Shown in pieces: positions 7,649 to 16,613 of a stretch of 64,000 nucleotides of DNA. The translations under genes and the position numbers were made by a program. The notes under the pieces were generated by a model that was not told the DNA's origin, did not search any database, and saw nothing but the letters and a program-made list of their open reading frames with translations. The stretch spans positions 764,998 to 828,997 of the forward strand of contig NZ_JQKV01000002.1 of assembly GCF_000746205.1 (NCBI RefSeq). The letters run 5' to 3'. Source of the DNA: Halorubrum sp. BV1 (GTDB lineage Archaea > Halobacteriota > Halobacteria > Halobacteriales > Haloferacaceae). The number at the start of each line of letters is the position of its first letter. Position 1 is the first letter of the stretch.

Positions 7649-8530
7649 TTAGTCACCTGCGACGCCTTTCGCGAACTGTTCACCGAAGAGGACGTACACG
7701 ACGAGCGTCGGTAGCGCCGCGACGAACGCCCCCGCCATCTGGAGATTGAACTGCTGGACGAACGAGCCCTGAAGCTGGTTCAACGCGACCGTCACCACCT
7801 GGTTCGACGGATTGCTGACCAGCACGATGGCGAACAGCAGATCGTTCCAGATCTGCGTGAACTGGTAGATGAGCGTCACCGCGAAGATGGGGATCGACAG
7901 CGGCAGGATGATCCGCCGGTAGATCGTCGCCGCCGACGCCCCGTCCAGCCGCGCCGCCTCGAGCATCTCGTCGTCTATCGTCGCGTAGTACGAGCGGAAA
8001 AGCACCGTACAGATCGGAATGCCGTAGGCGACGTGCGTGATGCTCAAGTTGATCAGCCCCTCGTTGTCGGCGACGATAGCGAGCGGGATCCGCCCCCCGA
8101 GGTCGACGAACGACCAGAACTGCGTCAGCGGCACCAGAACCGCCTGATACGGAATGAACACGCCGGCGACGAACAGGACGAGCACGCCGATCTGTCCGCG
8201 CCAGCTGAGGTTCGTCAGGCCGTAGGCCGCAAGCGATCCGAAGAGCGCGGACAGCACGGTGGCGGGCACCGCCATCAGCGCGCTGTTCAACAGGCCGTTC
8301 GAGAGCCGATCGAACGCGGTCCCCCACGCGGAGAGGGTGAACTCGCCGAGCGGCGGGAGCGCGAACGGCGTCGTCGTCCGGAACCCGTCCGGCGTCTTGA
8401 ACGCCGTCATGAAGCCGGATTCGAGCGGCGCGAGATAGAACGCCACCATCGCGAGCAGCACCGCGTACAGCGCGATACGCGTTCGGTCGAGGCCCGCGAT
8501 CGTCGTCTGGAGTCTGTCGGCGGCGCTCAT
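7649..8530 (-). CDS. Carbohydrate ABC transporter permease (MalG-type)
   Basis: The 293-residue inner-membrane subunit has about six helices. The EAA-loop motif that docks the ATPase reads EAARLDGASAATIYRRIILP, which is typical of MalG-type permeases. It overlaps the other permease gene by 4 nt (ATGA type) and precedes the ATPase. It forms the translocation pore with its partner permease. Confidence 0.92.
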   Translation of the reverse strand: MSAADRLQTTIAGLDRTRIALYAVLLAMVAFYLAPLESGFMTAFKTPDGFRTTTPFALPPLGEFTLSAWGTAFDRLSNGLLNSALMAVPATVLSALFGSLAAYGLTNLSWRGQIGVLVLFVAGVFIPYQAVLVPLTQFWSFVDLGGRIPLAIVADNEGLINLSITHVAYGIPICTVLFRSYYATIDDEMLEAARLDGASAATIYRRIILPLSIPIFAVTLIYQFTQIWNDLLFAIVLVSNPSNQVVTVALNQLQGSFVQQFNLQMAGAFVAALPTLVVYVLFGEQFAKGVAGD

Positions 8531-9579
8531 AGCTCACCCCGCCGGTACTGCACGTAGAGATACGGACCGATCACGCCGAGCGTCATCGCGAAGAGCACCA
8601 TCGCGACGGCGGAGCCGTACGCCCACTGGATCCGGTCGAAGGCGACGCGGTACATCATCACGGAGAGGATGTCCGCCGACTGTCCGGGGTTGACGCCGAA
8701 CAGCACGAACAGGAAGTCGAACGCCTTGAGCGCGAACACGACGAGCACGACCGCCGCGGACATCGTGGAGGCCCGCAGCTGCGGGATGATCACGCGCCAG
8801 TAGAGTTTGATCGTCGACGCGCCGTCGATGCGGGCGGCCTCGTACTGCGACTCCGGTATCGCGCGAAGTCCCGCGAGGTACACGACCATGCAGTACCCCG
8901 AGAACTGCCACATCAGCGCGAAGATGATAGCCGCCAGCTTGAACTGCGGGTCCGCTAGCCACGCCTGCGTGAGTGCGTCGAGACCGATGCCACGCAACGC
9001 CTCGTTGATGAGCCCGTTCGAGGGGTTGTACATCCACGACCAGAAGATCGCCGTGACGACGAACGAGAGGCTCATCGGCAACAGGTAGATCGTCCGGAAC
9101 GTGTTCTCGATGCGAATCTTCTGGTCGACGAGGATCGCCACGAGCAGTCCAAGGATGAGAGAGAGGACTGTAAACGCGACGAGAAGCACGAGCGTGTTCT
9201 GGAACGCCGCGGCGAAGGACGGGTCCGAGAGCAACTGCGCGTACATCTCCGTCGACAGCGACGAGTAGTCGGGGCTGCCGAGCCCCTCCCACCCCGTCAG
9301 CGAGATGACGAAGTTCCACGCGATGGCCCCGTACACGAAGAAGAACACCAGGAGCGCCGGCGGCCCCCAGAACGGGAGCGATTCGAGGAACCGGCTGCGA
9401 CGGAGTCGACCGAGCGCGGTCGCGTCGTCTCCGACGGCCGCGGTCGTCGTGTCGCTCGCGCCGTCGGTGACGGTGCCGCCGTCGGTCCGGGCGGACGGCT
9501 CCGAGCGGCGTTGTGACTCGTCGTCGGATCGCGACTCGTCGGTGTCGCCCGTCAGCGCTGCAAAAATCGATGAAGCCAT
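8527..9579 (-). CDS. Carbohydrate ABC transporter permease (MalF-type)
   Basis: The protein of 350 residues has a Ser/Thr/Asp-rich cytoplasmic N-terminus of about 60 residues, then roughly six to seven helices and the EAA loop EAARIDGASTIKLYWRVIIP. A longer frame exists, but the ATG at 9579 is preferred because it begins 4 nt after the stop of the substrate-binding protein gene; the upstream residues would otherwise lie inside that gene. It pairs with the next permease. Confidence 0.9.
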   Translation of the reverse strand: MASSIFAALTGDTDESRSDDESQRRSEPSARTDGGTVTDGASDTTTAAVGDDATALGRLRRSRFLESLPFWGPPALLVFFFVYGAIAWNFVISLTGWEGLGSPDYSSLSTEMYAQLLSDPSFAAAFQNTLVLLVAFTVLSLILGLLVAILVDQKIRIENTFRTIYLLPMSLSFVVTAIFWSWMYNPSNGLINEALRGIGLDALTQAWLADPQFKLAAIIFALMWQFSGYCMVVYLAGLRAIPESQYEAARIDGASTIKLYWRVIIPQLRASTMSAAVVLVVFALKAFDFLFVLFGVNPGQSADILSVMMYRVAFDRIQWAYGSAVAMVLFAMTLGVIGPYLYVQYRRGEL

Positions 9580-9583
9580 CGGC

Positions 9584-10933
9584 TCAGAACGAGTTGACGA
9601 TGCCGTCGTAGGCGGCGTCGACGTCCCGGTTGCCGTTGAAGTTGGCGAAGACCTCATCGAGCGAGGACTGGATCGCCGGCGCGACCGCCGTGCCGTGTGC
9701 GATCGCCGGCGGCTGCGTGTTCGAGTTCTGGAAGTCCTCGAACTGCCGCGAGAGGAAGTCGCCGAACTCGTCCATCGGGACGTCGGTGCGCGGCGGGATC
9801 GATCCTTTGATCGGGTTGAACCGCTCTTGGGCGTCGACCGAGCCGGCGTAGTTGAGGAACTTCTCCGTCGCCTCGGGCGAGGGGTTGCCCGTGGGGAAGA
9901 CGAACGAGTCGATGACGGACTGGTAGACGCCGGAGGTGCCGGGGAACGGCACCATGTCCCAGTCGCTCTCGAACTCGAAGTCCTCGGCGGAGCGGTACTG
10001 ACCGGCCGCCCAGTCGCCCTGGTGGAGGAACGCGGCGTCGCCGGAGATCACGTCGTTGTTCCCCTGGTCCCAGCTGATCGAGCCGGCGTCCTCGGGGATG
10101 TACTCGAGGTAGTCGGCGAGCAGTTCCAGCGCCGAGCGGACTTCGTCTTCGAGCGAGGAGACGTCGCCGCCGATCAGCGTCTGGTAGGCGTCGACGCCCT
10201 GTTCGCCGACGAAGATGCTCTCCCACAGCTGGAGCGACGACCACGGGCTCTGGGTCTGGTGTGCCATCGGGGTGACGTCGGTCTCCGCGTCGAGCGTCTC
10301 GAAGACGCCGAGGAGGTCTTCCGGACCGTCGATGTCGGTCGGGTCGACGCCGGCGTCGTCGAGGACGCTAACGTTGTAAAACAGGTTGTTCAGCCGGTGG
10401 ATGTTGATCGGGACCGCAACGAGGTTGCCCGCGGGCTGCGAGAGGTCGACGACGCCGTCGAGGTACGCGTTCCGCATCTCCTCGTCCCACACGGAGTCGC
10501 CGATGTCTTCGAGGAGGTTCTCGTCCGTGTACGGCGTGAGCGCCTGCCCGGGCCAGATCTGGAACGTGCTCGGCGGGTTCCCGTCGATGACGCGGTTCTG
10601 GACGACGGTGTCGATCGCGGAGCCGGCACCGCCGGGTGCCGGGTTGTCGACTATCTCGACGTCCGGGTGCTCCTCTCGGAAGCCGTCGAGGAGGGCCTGA
10701 TACGCGTCCTGCTCGCCGCCGGCGGTCCACCAGTGGATGATCTCGAGTTCGCTGGAGCCGCCACCGCTGCCGTCAGACCCGTCTCCGCCGTCAGCGCCGT
10801 CCGATCCACCGTCGGACCCGTCGCCGCCACCCGAACACCCGGCGATCCCCACGGTCGCGAGGGTGCCAGCGCCGGCAACGTAGTGACGGCGGGTGAGTCG
10901 GTCGGCCTCGTCGGTTTCGCTGTCTCGTGTCAT
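9584..10933 (-). CDS. Extracellular sugar-binding lipoprotein of the ABC importer
   Basis: This protein of about 449 residues starts with a twin-arginine type signal (RLTRRHYVAG) and a lipobox ending at Cys33 (GIAGC). An acidic Gly/Ser/Asp-rich linker (about 34-60) follows, as is usual for haloarchaeal lipoproteins on the cell surface. The rest matches the family 1 solute-binding fold (LEIIHWWTAGGEQDAYQALL at its start). The ATG at 10933 is chosen because a GTTAAGTAC box at 10958-10966 lies 25-33 bp upstream; an in-frame ATG at 10945 is the alternative. It is the first gene of the operon. The substrate is unknown. Confidence 0.88.
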   Translation of the reverse strand: MTRDSETDEADRLTRRHYVAGAGTLATVGIAGCSGGGDGSDGGSDGADGGDGSDGSGGGSSELEIIHWWTAGGEQDAYQALLDGFREEHPDVEIVDNPAPGGAGSAIDTVVQNRVIDGNPPSTFQIWPGQALTPYTDENLLEDIGDSVWDEEMRNAYLDGVVDLSQPAGNLVAVPINIHRLNNLFYNVSVLDDAGVDPTDIDGPEDLLGVFETLDAETDVTPMAHQTQSPWSSLQLWESIFVGEQGVDAYQTLIGGDVSSLEDEVRSALELLADYLEYIPEDAGSISWDQGNNDVISGDAAFLHQGDWAAGQYRSAEDFEFESDWDMVPFPGTSGVYQSVIDSFVFPTGNPSPEATEKFLNYAGSVDAQERFNPIKGSIPPRTDVPMDEFGDFLSRQFEDFQNSNTQPPAIAHGTAVAPAIQSSLDEVFANFNGNRDVDAAYDGIVNSF

Positions 10934-11190
10934 GTACAATTCCATTTCAAACCCCGCGTACTTAACGATTGATGTTCATTTACTCGGAAGGGTAATAAAA
11001 ATCACATCTGGGGTGTTGAGGCATGACACGCTGATATAGTCCGTATAAGCGAACAGGAGATCCGCCGGTGTCGGCCACCGACCGAGTCGCGTTACCGGAC
11101 TACACGTGTCGAGCTATCAAACACCATATGCGATCCGACGCCGTGTCGCCGACCGACCGATTCTTGAGCGCCCGTCACCCATACTCGGGC

Positions 11191-12240
11191 ATGGAGGGAC
11201 CGCTGTGGATCGACGCGCACGCTCCCGCGCTCGACGAGATCCGACAGGTCGAGGCGCGCGAGCGGCTGGAGCGCGCGGTCGACGAGCCGATGAACCTCGT
11301 GGTGCAGGGGCCGCCGGGGGTCGGAAAGACCGCGGCGACGCGGGCGCTGACGCGGGCCGCACACGACCACCCGGAGAGCGACCTGATCGAGATCAACGTC
11401 GCGGACTTCTTCGGGCGCACGAAAAAGGAGATCCGGACTGACCCCCGATTCGAGGGGTTCCTGCAGGGCCGCAGTCGGATGGCGAAACGCGACATGATAA
11501 ACCGCGTGTTGAAGGAGTCGGCGTCGTACGCGCCGATGTCCGGCGAGTACAAGACGATCTTACTGGACAACGCCGAGGCGATCCGCGAGGACTTCCAGCA
11601 GGCGCTCCGGCGAGTGATGGAGAAACACCACCGAACCACGCAGTTCGTGATCGCGACCCGACAGCCGTCGAAGCTCATCGCGCCGATCCGCTCGCGGTGT
11701 TTCCCGGTGCAGGTCCGGTCGCCGACCACCGACGAGACGATCGACGTGCTCGAAACGATCTGCGAGCGCGAGGCGGTGCCGTACGACGCCGACGGACTGG
11801 AGTTCGTCGCCAGCGCGGCCGGCGGCGACCTCCGCGAGGCGATCCTCTCGACGCAGGCGACCGCTGTCGAGGGCGATGAAATCACGATGTCGACCGCCTA
11901 CGAAACGCTCGGCGAGGTCGGCGACGACGACGCGATCCGCGAGGCGCTCGCCGCCGCGCGGGAGGGGAACTTCGGCGACGCGCGCTCGGCGCTCGACGAC
12001 CTTCTCGAGGAAGGAGGATACGACGGCGGAGATCTGTTGCGGGAGACGCTCCGCGTCGCGCGCGCCGGGTCGGCGTACGACGGCGCGGACCTCGCTCGGC
12101 TACACATGCTCGCCGGGGAGGCCGACCTCGACCTGACGGACGGGCTCGACGACCGGCTCCACCTCACCCACCTGCTGGCGGCGTGGGCGGCCGGTCGCAC
12201 CGAACTCGAACCGCCGCTTCGCGACCCCGCGGAGGCCTGA
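11191..12240 (+). CDS. rfcC: Replication factor C small-subunit-like AAA+ ATPase with altered Walker B
   Basis: This 349-residue clamp loader relative has Walker A GPPGVGKT (40-47), the SRC arginine-finger motif (168-170) and the C-terminal RFC collar region. The Walker B acidic box, normally DEAD or similar, reads DNAE (126-129), so the Glu that activates water is replaced by Asn. I recall that haloarchaea carry a third RFC subunit (RfcC) next to a phosphatidylserine decarboxylase-like gene, as here. It probably joins the sliding-clamp loader as a structural or regulatory subunit. The ATG at 11191 is chosen because upstream codons show no family similarity. Confidence 0.82.
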   Translation: MEGPLWIDAHAPALDEIRQVEARERLERAVDEPMNLVVQGPPGVGKTAATRALTRAAHDHPESDLIEINVADFFGRTKKEIRTDPRFEGFLQGRSRMAKRDMINRVLKESASYAPMSGEYKTILLDNAEAIREDFQQALRRVMEKHHRTTQFVIATRQPSKLIAPIRSRCFPVQVRSPTTDETIDVLETICEREAVPYDADGLEFVASAAGGDLREAILSTQATAVEGDEITMSTAYETLGEVGDDDAIREALAAAREGNFGDARSALDDLLEEGGYDGGDLLRETLRVARAGSAYDGADLARLHMLAGEADLDLTDGLDDRLHLTHLLAAWAAGRTELEPPLRDPAEA

Positions 12241-12241
12241 C

Positions 12242-12874
12242 GTGACCCGGAACCCACCGCTCGCACGGGTGCTCCCGTTCCCGGTCGTCGACGCCGCGTG
12301 GCGGCTGGCGCTCGTGCCCGCGCTCGCGGCCGCCGTGACGCTACCGCTCGTTCCCCCCGCGGGGGTCGCAATGACCGCGCTCGCGCTCGGCGTGCTCTGG
12401 TTTCACCGCGACCCGGACCGCGTGCCGCCGGACGCCGAGGGCGTCGTCGTCTCGCCCGCGGACGGCACCGTCTCCGTGATCCGCGAGGAGGGAGACAGGC
12501 TCCGCGTCGGGGTGTTCATGAACGTCACCGACGTGCACGTGAACCGCGCGCCGCTCCCCGGAACGGTCCGGGAGGTCAGACACCGCCCCGGCGCGAACCG
12601 CCCGGCCTTCGACAAGGAGTCCGACCGCAACGAGCAGGTCGTCATCGACTGCGAGGAGTACGAGCTGCTGGTGATCGCGGGGTGGTTCGCCCGACGGATT
12701 CACCCGTCCGTCGAGCCCGGCGACACCGTCGACCGCGGCGAGCGCGTCGGCCACGTCTCCTTCGGCTCGCGCGCCGACGTGGTGTTGCCGGCGGACGTGC
12801 GCGAGTCCGACCTCCGCGTCGCCGAGGGCGAGTCCGTCCGCGCGGGCGAGACGATCATCGCCGAGCGGCCCTGA
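12242..12874 (+). CDS. asd: Archaetidylserine decarboxylase-like protein
   Basis: The 210-residue protein belongs to the phosphatidylserine decarboxylase-related family, which decarboxylates archaetidylserine to archaetidylethanolamine. The self-cleavage site is Gly175-Ser176 in SFGSRADVVLP, and the Ser would become the pyruvoyl group. Upstream conserved residues include Asp74 in SPADG and His99 in DVHVNR. Two hydrophobic stretches near residues 15-55 anchor it to the membrane. It starts with GTG one base after the RFC-like gene, so the two are likely cotranscribed. Confidence 0.88.
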   Translation: MTRNPPLARVLPFPVVDAAWRLALVPALAAAVTLPLVPPAGVAMTALALGVLWFHRDPDRVPPDAEGVVVSPADGTVSVIREEGDRLRVGVFMNVTDVHVNRAPLPGTVREVRHRPGANRPAFDKESDRNEQVVIDCEEYELLVIAGWFARRIHPSVEPGDTVDRGERVGHVSFGSRADVVLPADVRESDLRVAEGESVRAGETIIAERP

Positions 12875-12956
12875 CGCAGCCGACGGAGGCGGGACGCTCG
12901 GCCCGTCGGGGCTCCCGTCGGCCACCTATTTATTCGACCGCGCCCACGGCCCGTGC

Positions 12957-14285
12957 ATGACCGCATCACGCGCGCCGGCCGACCCCGAAGTACGGGAGTT
13001 CGAGGCGACGGTCGACGCCGTCTCGGGACGCGAAGTCGTCCTCGACGAGACGTACTTCTACCCCGAATCCGGCGGCCAGCCGGCCGACCGCGGCACCGTC
13101 GACGGCGTCCGCGTCGCAGACGTGCGCGAGCGCGACGGGCGAGTCGTCCACGAACTCGACGCCGCGGGCGATGTCCCCGCGCCGGGAGCGACCGTCACGG
13201 GGATCGTCGACGACGCGTTCCGCACGTACTGCACGCGCGCGCACACCGCCTCGCACGTCCTCTACGGCGCGGCCCGGCGGACCTGCGAGGATCTGGGGTA
13301 CGCCGGCTTCGACATCGCCCCGGAGAAGGTTCGCGTCGACCTGACGACCGCGGAGCCGCTCTCCGACGCCGACCTCGTCGAGCTGGAGCGGCTCGCGAAC
13401 CGCGCGGTCTGGGACTCGCTACCCGTGTCGTGGGAGACGCATCCGGAGGGCGAGGCCCGCGCCATCGACGGGATCGCGTTCAACGCGAAGACCGAGGCGG
13501 GCGCGATGGGCGGGGACCAGGCCGTCCGCGTCGTGACGATCGGCGGGGACGGCGGGGCGACGGGCGGTGACCGAAAACCCGGCGTAGGCGGTGACGTGGG
13601 CGTCGACGCCGGCGACGGCCCCATCCCGTGGGACGTCGCCGCCTGCGGTGGCACCCACGTTCGAACCACGGCCGAGATCGGCCCGATATCGGTGCTCGAC
13701 CGCTCGAATCCCGGCGAGGGCGTGACCCGCGTCGAGTTCGCCGTCGGGCCGACGGCCATCGACCACGACGCGGCGGTCCACCGCGCGGCCCTCGACGCGG
13801 CCGCCGCTCTCGACGCGCGGATCGCGGACCTCCCGGAGGAGGTGACGCGGGTTCGCACGGAGGCGGACCGGCTCGAAGCCGACCTCCGGGACGCCCGCGG
13901 CGATCTGCTCGCCGCCAGACTGCGCGAGTTCGAGACGACCGAGGTCGACGACACGACGTGGGCGATCGGAACGGTCGGCGACGCGGACCCGAACGACCTC
14001 CGCGGCCCCGCGGACGCGATCGTGGGCGGCGGCGTCGCGGACGAGTCGGCCGCCGCGTCTCCGGACGCGCTCGCCGCGGTCGGCGGGGGAGACGCGCCGT
14101 TCGTGGTCGTCGCGGTCGCGGACGACGCGAGCGGCGATGGGGCAGAACGCCCGAAGGCGGGCGAGGTCGTCGACGCGGTCACGGACGCGTTCGGCGGCGG
14201 TGGGGGCGGCGGCCCGACGTTCGCGCAGGGTGGTGGGCTCGACGCCGACCCGGACACCGTGGTCGCGTGGCTGCGGGAGCGATGA
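12957..14285 (+). CDS. AlaX-type alanyl-tRNA editing protein with DHHA1 domain
   Basis: This 442-residue protein resembles the editing part of alanyl-tRNA synthetase without the catalytic core. It deacylates tRNA-Ala mischarged with serine or glycine. The zinc ligands are His96 and His100 (HTASH) and Cys230 with His234 (CGGTH). A coiled segment (about 275-320) and a C-terminal DHHA1 domain with a glycine-rich end (FGGGGGGGP) follow. An acidic Gly/Asp insertion (about 195-225) lies in the editing domain. The stop overlaps the next gene by 4 nt. Confidence 0.88.
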   Translation: MTASRAPADPEVREFEATVDAVSGREVVLDETYFYPESGGQPADRGTVDGVRVADVRERDGRVVHELDAAGDVPAPGATVTGIVDDAFRTYCTRAHTASHVLYGAARRTCEDLGYAGFDIAPEKVRVDLTTAEPLSDADLVELERLANRAVWDSLPVSWETHPEGEARAIDGIAFNAKTEAGAMGGDQAVRVVTIGGDGGATGGDRKPGVGGDVGVDAGDGPIPWDVAACGGTHVRTTAEIGPISVLDRSNPGEGVTRVEFAVGPTAIDHDAAVHRAALDAAAALDARIADLPEEVTRVRTEADRLEADLRDARGDLLAARLREFETTEVDDTTWAIGTVGDADPNDLRGPADAIVGGGVADESAAASPDALAAVGGGDAPFVVVAVADDASGDGAERPKAGEVVDAVTDAFGGGGGGGPTFAQGGGLDADPDTVVAWLRER

Positions 14286-15283
14286 CAGGCAAGCTCGACC
14301 CGGCGGCGCTGGCGGAGGTGCTCGCGGCGACCGGCGCGGACGACCCGTCGGTCTCGACCGGCCCCGCCTACGGCGAGGACGCGGCGGCGATCGACCTCGC
14401 GGGCGCGGCGGAGACGCTCGTCGTCGCCGCGGACCCGCTGTCGCTGGCGGCGGACGCGGTCGGGGAGCTCGCGGTCCACGTCGCCTGCAACGACGTCGCT
14501 GCGAGCGGCGCGGACCCGCGGTGGCTCACGCACACGCTCTTTTTGCCCGACGACGACCCCGAGCGCCGTCAGACCGTGACAGAGCAGGTCGACGAGACGG
14601 CAGGGGAGTTGGGCGTCGCGATCGTCGGCGGCCACACCGAGGTGTTGCCGGCGCTCGCGCGGCCGCTCTGTTCGATGACCGCGCTCGGCACCACGGACCG
14701 GTTCGTCGCCAGCGGGGGCGCAGAGCCCGGCGATCGGCTCCTGCTCACGAAGGGCGTGGGGATCGAGGCGACGGCGATCCTCGCGACCGACTTCCGCGAG
14801 GCGTGTCTGGACGCCGGCGTCTCGGACGCCACGCTCGATTCCGCCGCCGAGTTCCTGGAGGAGGTGAGCGTCGTCCCCGACGCGGCCGCGGTCCGAGACC
14901 TCGCCACCGCGATGCACGACCCGACGGAAGGCGGCTTGTTGACCGCGCTCGTCGAAGTCGCTCGCGCGAGCGAGACGACGATCGCGGTCGAGCGCGACCG
15001 CGTCCCGATTCGACCCGAAACGCGGGGGTGCTGTGGCGCGCTCGGCGTCGACCCGCTGGCGACGTTCGGCTCCGGAGCGCTGCTCGCCGCGATTCCGCCG
15101 GACCGCGTCGACGAGGCCCGGGAGTCGCTGTCGGCGGCCGGGATCGACGCGGGGGTAATAGGCGAGGTGCGGACGAACGAGCCGGCTGACCGCGGCGATC
15201 CGGGAGCGGCTGGCACCGTCCGACTCGACGGCGACCGGATCGCTGAGCCGCCGCGAGACGAGCTGTACCCGCTGTGGGAATAG
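14282..15283 (+). CDS. AIR-synthase (PurM/HypE) superfamily protein
   Basis: This 333-residue protein has the AIR synthase fold: an N-terminal domain with GEDAAAI and VACNDVAASGADP, and a C-terminal domain starting near DRLLLTKGVG. It looks most like HypE-type members, but the C-terminal cysteine that HypE uses for carbamoylation is missing (it ends in LYPLWE), and no hydrogenase genes are nearby. It is therefore an AIR-synthase relative of unknown substrate. It is translationally coupled to the tRNA-editing gene. Confidence 0.8.
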   Translation: MTGKLDPAALAEVLAATGADDPSVSTGPAYGEDAAAIDLAGAAETLVVAADPLSLAADAVGELAVHVACNDVAASGADPRWLTHTLFLPDDDPERRQTVTEQVDETAGELGVAIVGGHTEVLPALARPLCSMTALGTTDRFVASGGAEPGDRLLLTKGVGIEATAILATDFREACLDAGVSDATLDSAAEFLEEVSVVPDAAAVRDLATAMHDPTEGGLLTALVEVARASETTIAVERDRVPIRPETRGCCGALGVDPLATFGSGALLAAIPPDRVDEARESLSAAGIDAGVIGEVRTNEPADRGDPGAAGTVRLDGDRIAEPPRDELYPLWE

Positions 15284-15363
15284 TTTCCGAGCACGACGAC
15301 GAACGCGACGCGGCGCTCGCGCGGCCCCGATCAGCGTTTTTGTGTGGGAGAAAATGGCACACC

Positions 15364-15510
15364 ATGACCGGCGCGAGCGGTGCCGTGATGTCGATGACGA
15401 ACGAGGCGGCCCGGATCCACGGCGACCGCGGGTACACGGCCGAGTTCGACGAGGGAACGACGGAGATCCAGAAGACGATTATCGCTAGGGACCTATTAGC
15501 CGAGCAATGA
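15364..15510 (+). pseudogene. Remnant of an acyl-CoA dehydrogenase C-terminus
   Basis: A short frame encodes 48 residues that match the end of acyl-CoA dehydrogenases: TNEAARIHGDRGYTAEFD fused directly to EGTTEIQKTIIARDLL. In intact enzymes about 10-15 residues, including the YRDAR and EIYEGT region, separate these two motifs, so there is an internal deletion as well as loss of the first 330 residues. It overlaps the following HAD gene by 4 nt. It could still be translated, but no catalytic site remains. Confidence 0.7.
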
Positions 15511-16124
15511 CGGACCACGCCGCGGGCGACACCGGCGCGAACGACTCGGCGAGCACAGCCGATCCCGTCGTACCCTCTTTTCCGGCCTACGACGCGGTCG
15601 TTTACGACCTCGACGGCACGCTGGTCGATCTCGCCGTGGACTGGGGGGCGGTCGCCGAGGCGGTGCTCACCGTGTACGCGGAGCACGCGATCAAACCGCC
15701 GACCGCGGAACTGTGGGGGCTGCTCGGCGCGGCCGACGAGTACGGGATCCGCGATCCCGTCGAGACGACAATCGCGGAGTACGAGCGGGCCGGCGCGCGC
15801 GACTCGACGCTGCTCCCGCTCGGACGTCGGCTCGCCGAGGCGGGGCACAGCGCGGGGGTCGGGGTCTGCTCGCTCAACTCCGAGGCGGCCTGCCGGGTCG
15901 CGATCGAGACACACGGGCTCGGCGGGGCGCTCGAATCGGACGCGGTCGTCGGGCGCGATACGGCCGAGACGTACAAGCCCGAACCGGAGTCGCTTCTCGC
16001 GGCCGTCGAGCGCCTCGGGACCACGCCGGACCGGGCGCTCTTCGTCGGCGATTCCGAGCGCGACGCCGTGACCGCGGAGCGCGCGGGCACGGACTACGCG
16101 TGGGTGAGCGACCTCCTCGACTGA
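15507..16124 (+). CDS. HAD-superfamily hydrolase (phosphoglycolate phosphatase-like)
   Basis: The 205-residue protein has a disordered N-terminus of about 28 residues, then motif I VYDLDGTLVD, motif II around GVCSLNSEA, Lys in ETYKPEP and motif IV FVGDSERDAVTAERAG. The small helical cap suits a Gph-like phosphatase acting on small phosphorylated metabolites. The substrate is not known. Its start overlaps the acyl-CoA dehydrogenase remnant. Confidence 0.82.
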   Translation: MTDHAAGDTGANDSASTADPVVPSFPAYDAVVYDLDGTLVDLAVDWGAVAEAVLTVYAEHAIKPPTAELWGLLGAADEYGIRDPVETTIAEYERAGARDSTLLPLGRRLAEAGHSAGVGVCSLNSEAACRVAIETHGLGGALESDAVVGRDTAETYKPEPESLLAAVERLGTTPDRALFVGDSERDAVTAERAGTDYAWVSDLLD

Positions 16125-16139
16125 CGCACCGACTGCGAC

Positions 16140-16454
16140 TCAGTCGCCGGCGTCGTCGCGGTCGGCGTCCGCCGTCTCGCTTCCCGTCTCGGTCGCTCGG
16201 TCCGCGCCGCCGTCGCCGGCCTCGGTTCGTTTCGCGTAGAGCGCGACGACGACGGCGGTGAGAAACCAGATCGGCGCGCCGACGCGGACCGCGAACGCGG
16301 CGCGGGCCCCCCACGTTTCGAGTGGGACGAATCCGGAGAGGACGGCGACGACCGGCGCGCCGACGAGGATGGTGACGACGAACGTGGTCTGCATCACCCA
16401 GCCGTAGTCGACGCCTTCGTAGTCGGCCCGCTCGACGGGTTGCACGACCCGCAT
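16140..16454 (-). CDS. Small two-helix membrane protein (DUF5822-like)
   Basis: This 104-residue protein starts VQPVERADYEGVDYGWVMQ, followed by two hydrophobic helices (about 21-42 and 52-72) and an acidic disordered tail. I recall the pattern as the haloarchaeal DUF5822 family, function unknown. The ATG at 16454 is preferred over a TTG six codons upstream because similarity to the family begins there. It converges on the HAD gene and diverges from panB. Confidence 0.7.
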   Translation of the reverse strand: MRVVQPVERADYEGVDYGWVMQTTFVVTILVGAPVVAVLSGFVPLETWGARAAFAVRVGAPIWFLTAVVVALYAKRTEAGDGGADRATETGSETADADRDDAGD

Positions 16455-16613
16455 TCCGCGCCGAACGGACAAATCGGTGGCGGTCCGCGCCGCGGACGCC
16501 GCGGTGAGACGGGTCGCGGCGGCCGCCGCGGACGCCTAAGCGCGCGTGGCAAAAAGCCGGGTATCTGCGCCGAATGCGGCGATTTTAACCGGTCGCACCG
16601 GCGTGTTCGAGAC

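Noticed and set aside
14282..15283. Hydrogenase maturation factor HypE
   Set aside because: The essential C-terminal cysteine is missing and no other hydrogenase gene is in the window.
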